Assembly: GCA_964431545.1 (NCBI GenBank)
Contig: CAYSLC010000109.1
Coordinates: 1-18,386, forward strand
Direction: 5' to 3'
DNA: 18,386 bases
DNA from: CAYSLC01 sp964431545
GTDB taxonomy: Bacteria > Desulfobacterota > Desulfobacteria > Desulfobacterales > JAABSP01
A program made the translations under genes and the position numbers. Shown piece after piece: positions 15,925 through 18,386 of the stretch. How positions within the stretch are numbered: the stretch's first letter is position 1; every line of letters begins with the position of its first letter. The notes beneath the pieces are model-generated. The model searched no databases. It saw only the letters and a list, made by a program, of their open reading frames with translations, and was not told where the DNA came from.

Positions 15925-16515
15925 ATGCCGCCATCCAGGATCATCCGAGGGTTGATCGCCGCAATCATGGTGTTCGGCCTGCTGTCGGCCGCCGGCTGCA
16001 CCGACGATGACAAGGACTGCCTCCCCATCGGCCGGGGGGGGATCAAGCGGGACATCCTCGCCCAGGTCAACCGGGAGCGGGCCCAGGGGAACATGTGCGG
16101 GGCCGAATACTACCCGCCGGTCCACGCCGTCTCCTGGAACGAGGAACTGGCCGATGCCGCCCTCCGCCACTCCATGGACATGGCCGAAAACGAGTTCATG
16201 GACCACCGGGGCTCCGACGGCAGTCTCCCCGCCGACCGCATGGCTGACGCCGGGTACGAGCCTGACGCATCCGGCGAGAACGTCGGCTTCGGCAACAGCG
16301 AGGAATACTTCGGCGTCGACTCCCAAGGGGCCGTGCGGTGGTGGATGGGCAGCCCCGACCACTGCGCCAACATCATGAGCCCGGCCTTCACCGAGATCGG
16401 CGCGGCCGCCGTGGCCGGGGGGTGCTCCGGGTGCGACTGCCTCTACTGGACCCTCGATTTCGGTTTCCCCAAGAACCCCTTGATCATCAATTCGGCCGGA
16501 TCGGAAACCGATTGA
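15925..16515 (+). CDS. CAP/SCP-domain secreted protein, putative lipoprotein
   Basis: 196 residues from the ATG at 15925. The N-terminus MPPSRIIRGLIAAIMVFGLLSAAGC is a signal peptide ending in a lipobox-like AAGC (C25), so the protein is probably lipid-anchored outside the cytoplasm. The body is a CAP (SCP/PR-1-like) domain: ILAQVNRERAQ, SWNEELADAALRHSMDMAENEFMDH, GSDGSLPADRMADAGY, GENVGFG, AVRWWMGSPDHCANIMSPAFTEIG and a final YWTLDFG. Cavity residues H94, E118 and H147 are present. There are several extra cysteines (CSGCDC near 167-172), suggesting disulfides. Known CAP proteins bind lipids or peptides; the bacterial role is unclear. A GTG at 15895 after GGAG is an alternative start, but it would put acidic residues before the signal peptide. 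Confidence 0.85.
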   Translation: MPPSRIIRGLIAAIMVFGLLSAAGCTDDDKDCLPIGRGGIKRDILAQVNRERAQGNMCGAEYYPPVHAVSWNEELADAALRHSMDMAENEFMDHRGSDGSLPADRMADAGYEPDASGENVGFGNSEEYFGVDSQGAVRWWMGSPDHCANIMSPAFTEIGAAAVAGGCSGCDCLYWTLDFGFPKNPLIINSAGSETD

Positions 16516-16579
16516 GACGGAACACGGCTGAAGACGGTATACGGCGCCCACCGGAACACTGAACCAAAAGGGATCGACC

Positions 16580-18386
16580 ATGCCCCCCTTGTCCCAATTG
16601 GTCCTGGCCAGCGAGGACTGGCTGATCAAACGGATCCATTTCTACGTCACCTCCCGTGGGTACGACCGATACTCCTCCACCCTGGAGGAGGCGTGGCGGC
16701 TCTCCATCCGGACGCTGTCGGCCCTGGTGGCCCGGGAGGCGACAGAGAGCGGCGAAACCCCGGCCGAGTTCGGACCGGAGGATGACTTCATGAACGACGC
16801 GGTGGCCTCCTTCGGCATTGTGGAGGCCCAGCGCCACCGGGAGCGGGGGATCGGGCTGGGGATGTTCATGAGCCTGCTCAAATACTACCGCCAGAGCTAC
16901 CTCGACCTGATCTCCGAACAAGGGTACGACCGGGGTACCGAAGAGCGGATGAAGCTTCTGGTGATCCGTCTCTACGACCGGCTCGAGATCGGCATCAGCC
17001 TGGACTGGAGCGCGGAGGATCCGGAGGATCGCATCGAGGAACTCCGGGCCGCCAACCGGTTCCTGACCAACGAGAAGAACAAGTACCTCACCCTGGTGGA
17101 GAGCCTCTCGGCCCCGGTCCTGCTGCTCGACGCGGACAACCGCATCGACAACATCAACCGGGCCGCCGCCGCCCTGCTGGGGAGAAGCGGCCATCCCGGC
17201 AGCGAGTATTACTGCCTGGCCCGGGACCGGGCCGGGGAGTACCGGGAGGCCGAGGACGGGCCGGAATCCGGCCCCGGGGCCGATGCGAAATGCCTGCAAC
17301 AGGAATCCCTGGAGACGCTTCTGCCGTGGCTCGGCCCCGCATTCAAGGCCTTCCGGGAGAACCGCCGCGGCCACACCCAACTGGAGACCGAGGCGGAGGT
17401 GAGCGGCCAAGTCCGGTGGTTCGAGGTGGTCTTGACCCCCATGCTCGACATCAGCGGAAAGTTCGGCGGGACCATCGTGGTCCTCCGGGACATCACCGGG
17501 CGCCGGCATGCCGAGGAGGGGCTCCGGCGGTCGGAGCGGGAGAAGGACCTGGTCCTCAACGCCACCTCCGAGATGTTCGCCCATTATGACCTGGACCTGC
17601 GGCTCCAGTGGGCCAATCGCGCGTCGGGGGAATCGGTGGGGGAAGAGGCCGAGGCCCTCATCGGGCGCCATTGCTACGAGATCTGGCACCAACGGAGCGA
17701 TCCGTGCCCCGGCTGCCCTCTTCTGGTCGTGCGGGAGACGGGTCGGCCCCAACAATCGGAAATCACCAGCCCCGACGGGCGCCACTGGCTGCTCCGGGGG
17801 TACCCGGTCCTCGACGAGACCGGACAGGTCGTCTCCCTGGTGGAGTTCGGCCAGGAGATCACCCGACAGAAGACGGAGGAGGCGGAGCGGAAAAAGCTCG
17901 AGGGGCAGCTCCACCAGGCACAGAAGATGGAATCGGTGGGGCGCCTGGCCGGCGGGGTGGCCCACGACTTCAACAACATGCTGGGGGTGATCCTCGGCCA
18001 CGCGGAGATGGCCCTGGATAACATCGGGCCGGACCATCCGCTTCGGGAGCCGATCGTGGAGATCGAGAGGGCCGCCGGACACTCCGCCAAACTGACCCGC
18101 CAGCTCCTCGCCTTCGCCCGGAAGCAGACCATCTCTCCCAAGGTCCTCGACGTCAACGAGACGGTGGAGGGGATGCTCAAGATGCTGCGGCGGCTCATCG
18201 GCGAGGACATCCAGCTCCAATGGATTCCGGGGCCGGGGCTGTGGCCGGTCCGCATCGACCCGGCCCAGGTGGATCAGATCCTCGCCAACCTCTGTGTCAA
18301 CGCGCGGGACGCCATCACCGGGGTCGGCAAGGTCACCATCGAGACGGCCAACGTCACCCATGACCACGTCTACTGCGAGGATCATG
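16580..18386 (+). CDS. PAS-PAS sensor histidine kinase (3' truncated)
   Basis: Open from the ATG at 16580 to the window edge, 602 complete codons with no stop. Residues 1-150 form an all-helical N-terminal region with no membrane segment, so it is probably a cytoplasmic sensor. A short coiled coil (IEELRAANRFLTNEKNKYL) leads to PAS 1 (about 170-295) and PAS 2 (about 305-430). PAS 2 holds CYEIWHQRSDPCPGCP (C365, C376, C379), which could bind a metal or cluster or sense redox. A HisKA dimerisation helix follows with phospho-acceptor H462 in GGVAHDFNNMLG, then the start of the ATPase domain with an N-box-like NLCVNARDAI. The HDFNN type is often a hybrid kinase with a receiver domain, which would lie beyond the window. 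It may be co-transcribed with the CAP gene, 64 bases upstream. Confidence 0.88.
   Translation, partial: MPPLSQLVLASEDWLIKRIHFYVTSRGYDRYSSTLEEAWRLSIRTLSALVAREATESGETPAEFGPEDDFMNDAVASFGIVEAQRHRERGIGLGMFMSLLKYYRQSYLDLISEQGYDRGTEERMKLLVIRLYDRLEIGISLDWSAEDPEDRIEELRAANRFLTNEKNKYLTLVESLSAPVLLLDADNRIDNINRAAAALLGRSGHPGSEYYCLARDRAGEYREAEDGPESGPGADAKCLQQESLETLLPWLGPAFKAFRENRRGHTQLETEAEVSGQVRWFEVVLTPMLDISGKFGGTIVVLRDITGRRHAEEGLRRSEREKDLVLNATSEMFAHYDLDLRLQWANRASGESVGEEAEALIGRHCYEIWHQRSDPCPGCPLLVVRETGRPQQSEITSPDGRHWLLRGYPVLDETGQVVSLVEFGQEITRQKTEEAERKKLEGQLHQAQKMESVGRLAGGVAHDFNNMLGVILGHAEMALDNIGPDHPLREPIVEIERAAGHSAKLTRQLLAFARKQTISPKVLDVNETVEGMLKMLRRLIGEDIQLQWIPGPGLWPVRIDPAQVDQILANLCVNARDAITGVGKVTIETANVTHDHVYCEDH

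Overview
The window is very G+C-rich (roughly two thirds by eye) and densely packed with genes, often with overlapping start and stop codons. The content points to an anaerobic or facultatively anaerobic bacterium that decodes UGA as selenocysteine. A Desulfobacterota-like (deltaproteobacterial) source is my inference from the two-PAS histidine kinase with a C-x2-C cluster, the large FAD/Fe-S dehydrogenase and the selenoprotein. The sequence alone does not prove the taxon, and no selA, selB, selC or selD gene lies in the window.

Region 1 (1-8620, all plus strand). After the tail of an unidentified gene (2-157) and a strong GC hairpin (173-241) comes a tightly spaced run of twelve genes that looks like one or two operons. 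In order they are: a small two-CxxC zinc-ribbon-like protein, a small thioredoxin-fold protein (GCARC), a COG0523/CobW-type GTPase, a thioredoxin-reductase-like flavoprotein, two thioredoxin-like proteins (CIPC and CLPC), a TSCPD-metallophosphoesterase-like fusion, a third thioredoxin-like protein whose first active-site Cys codon is an in-frame TGA (selenocysteine, U-x-x-C), a head-only SMC-like ATPase ending in Cys-Cys-COOH, and a complete NitT/TauT-type ABC importer (permease, ATPase, secreted binding protein). The TGA is followed by a bacterial SECIS-like hairpin. Together these suggest a thiol/selenol redox relay coupled to uptake and handling of a soft ligand. A metal, metalloid or organometal is my favoured guess. 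From memory, this resembles the curated 'selenocysteine-assisted organometallic' (SAO) gene clusters, which also pair an ABC transporter with a thioredoxin-like (seleno)protein and a Cys-Cys-COOH protein. Membership is not established here.

Region 2 (8639-11058, minus strand). This holds an AAA-type ATPase with a C-terminal PD-(D/E)XK-like nuclease fold, convergent to the ABC operon, and a histidine-phosphatase family protein whose catalytic RHG motif reads THG.

Region 3 (11085-15681). This is an oxidoreductase group for hydroxy acids. A 3-hydroxybutyrate-dehydrogenase-like SDR on the plus strand is convergent to a two-gene minus-strand operon. That operon encodes a 943-residue FAD/Fe-S D-lactate/D-2-hydroxyacid dehydrogenase and a 3-hydroxyisobutyrate-dehydrogenase-like enzyme. 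Upstream lies a 243-base divergent intergenic region with a clean 7-2-7 palindrome.

Region 4 (15925-18386, plus strand). This holds a secreted, probably lipid-anchored CAP/SCP-domain protein and the first 602 residues of a PAS-PAS histidine kinase that runs off the window. No RNA genes, CRISPR arrays, insertion sequences or phage genes were found, and no stretch longer than 300 bases lacks a gene.
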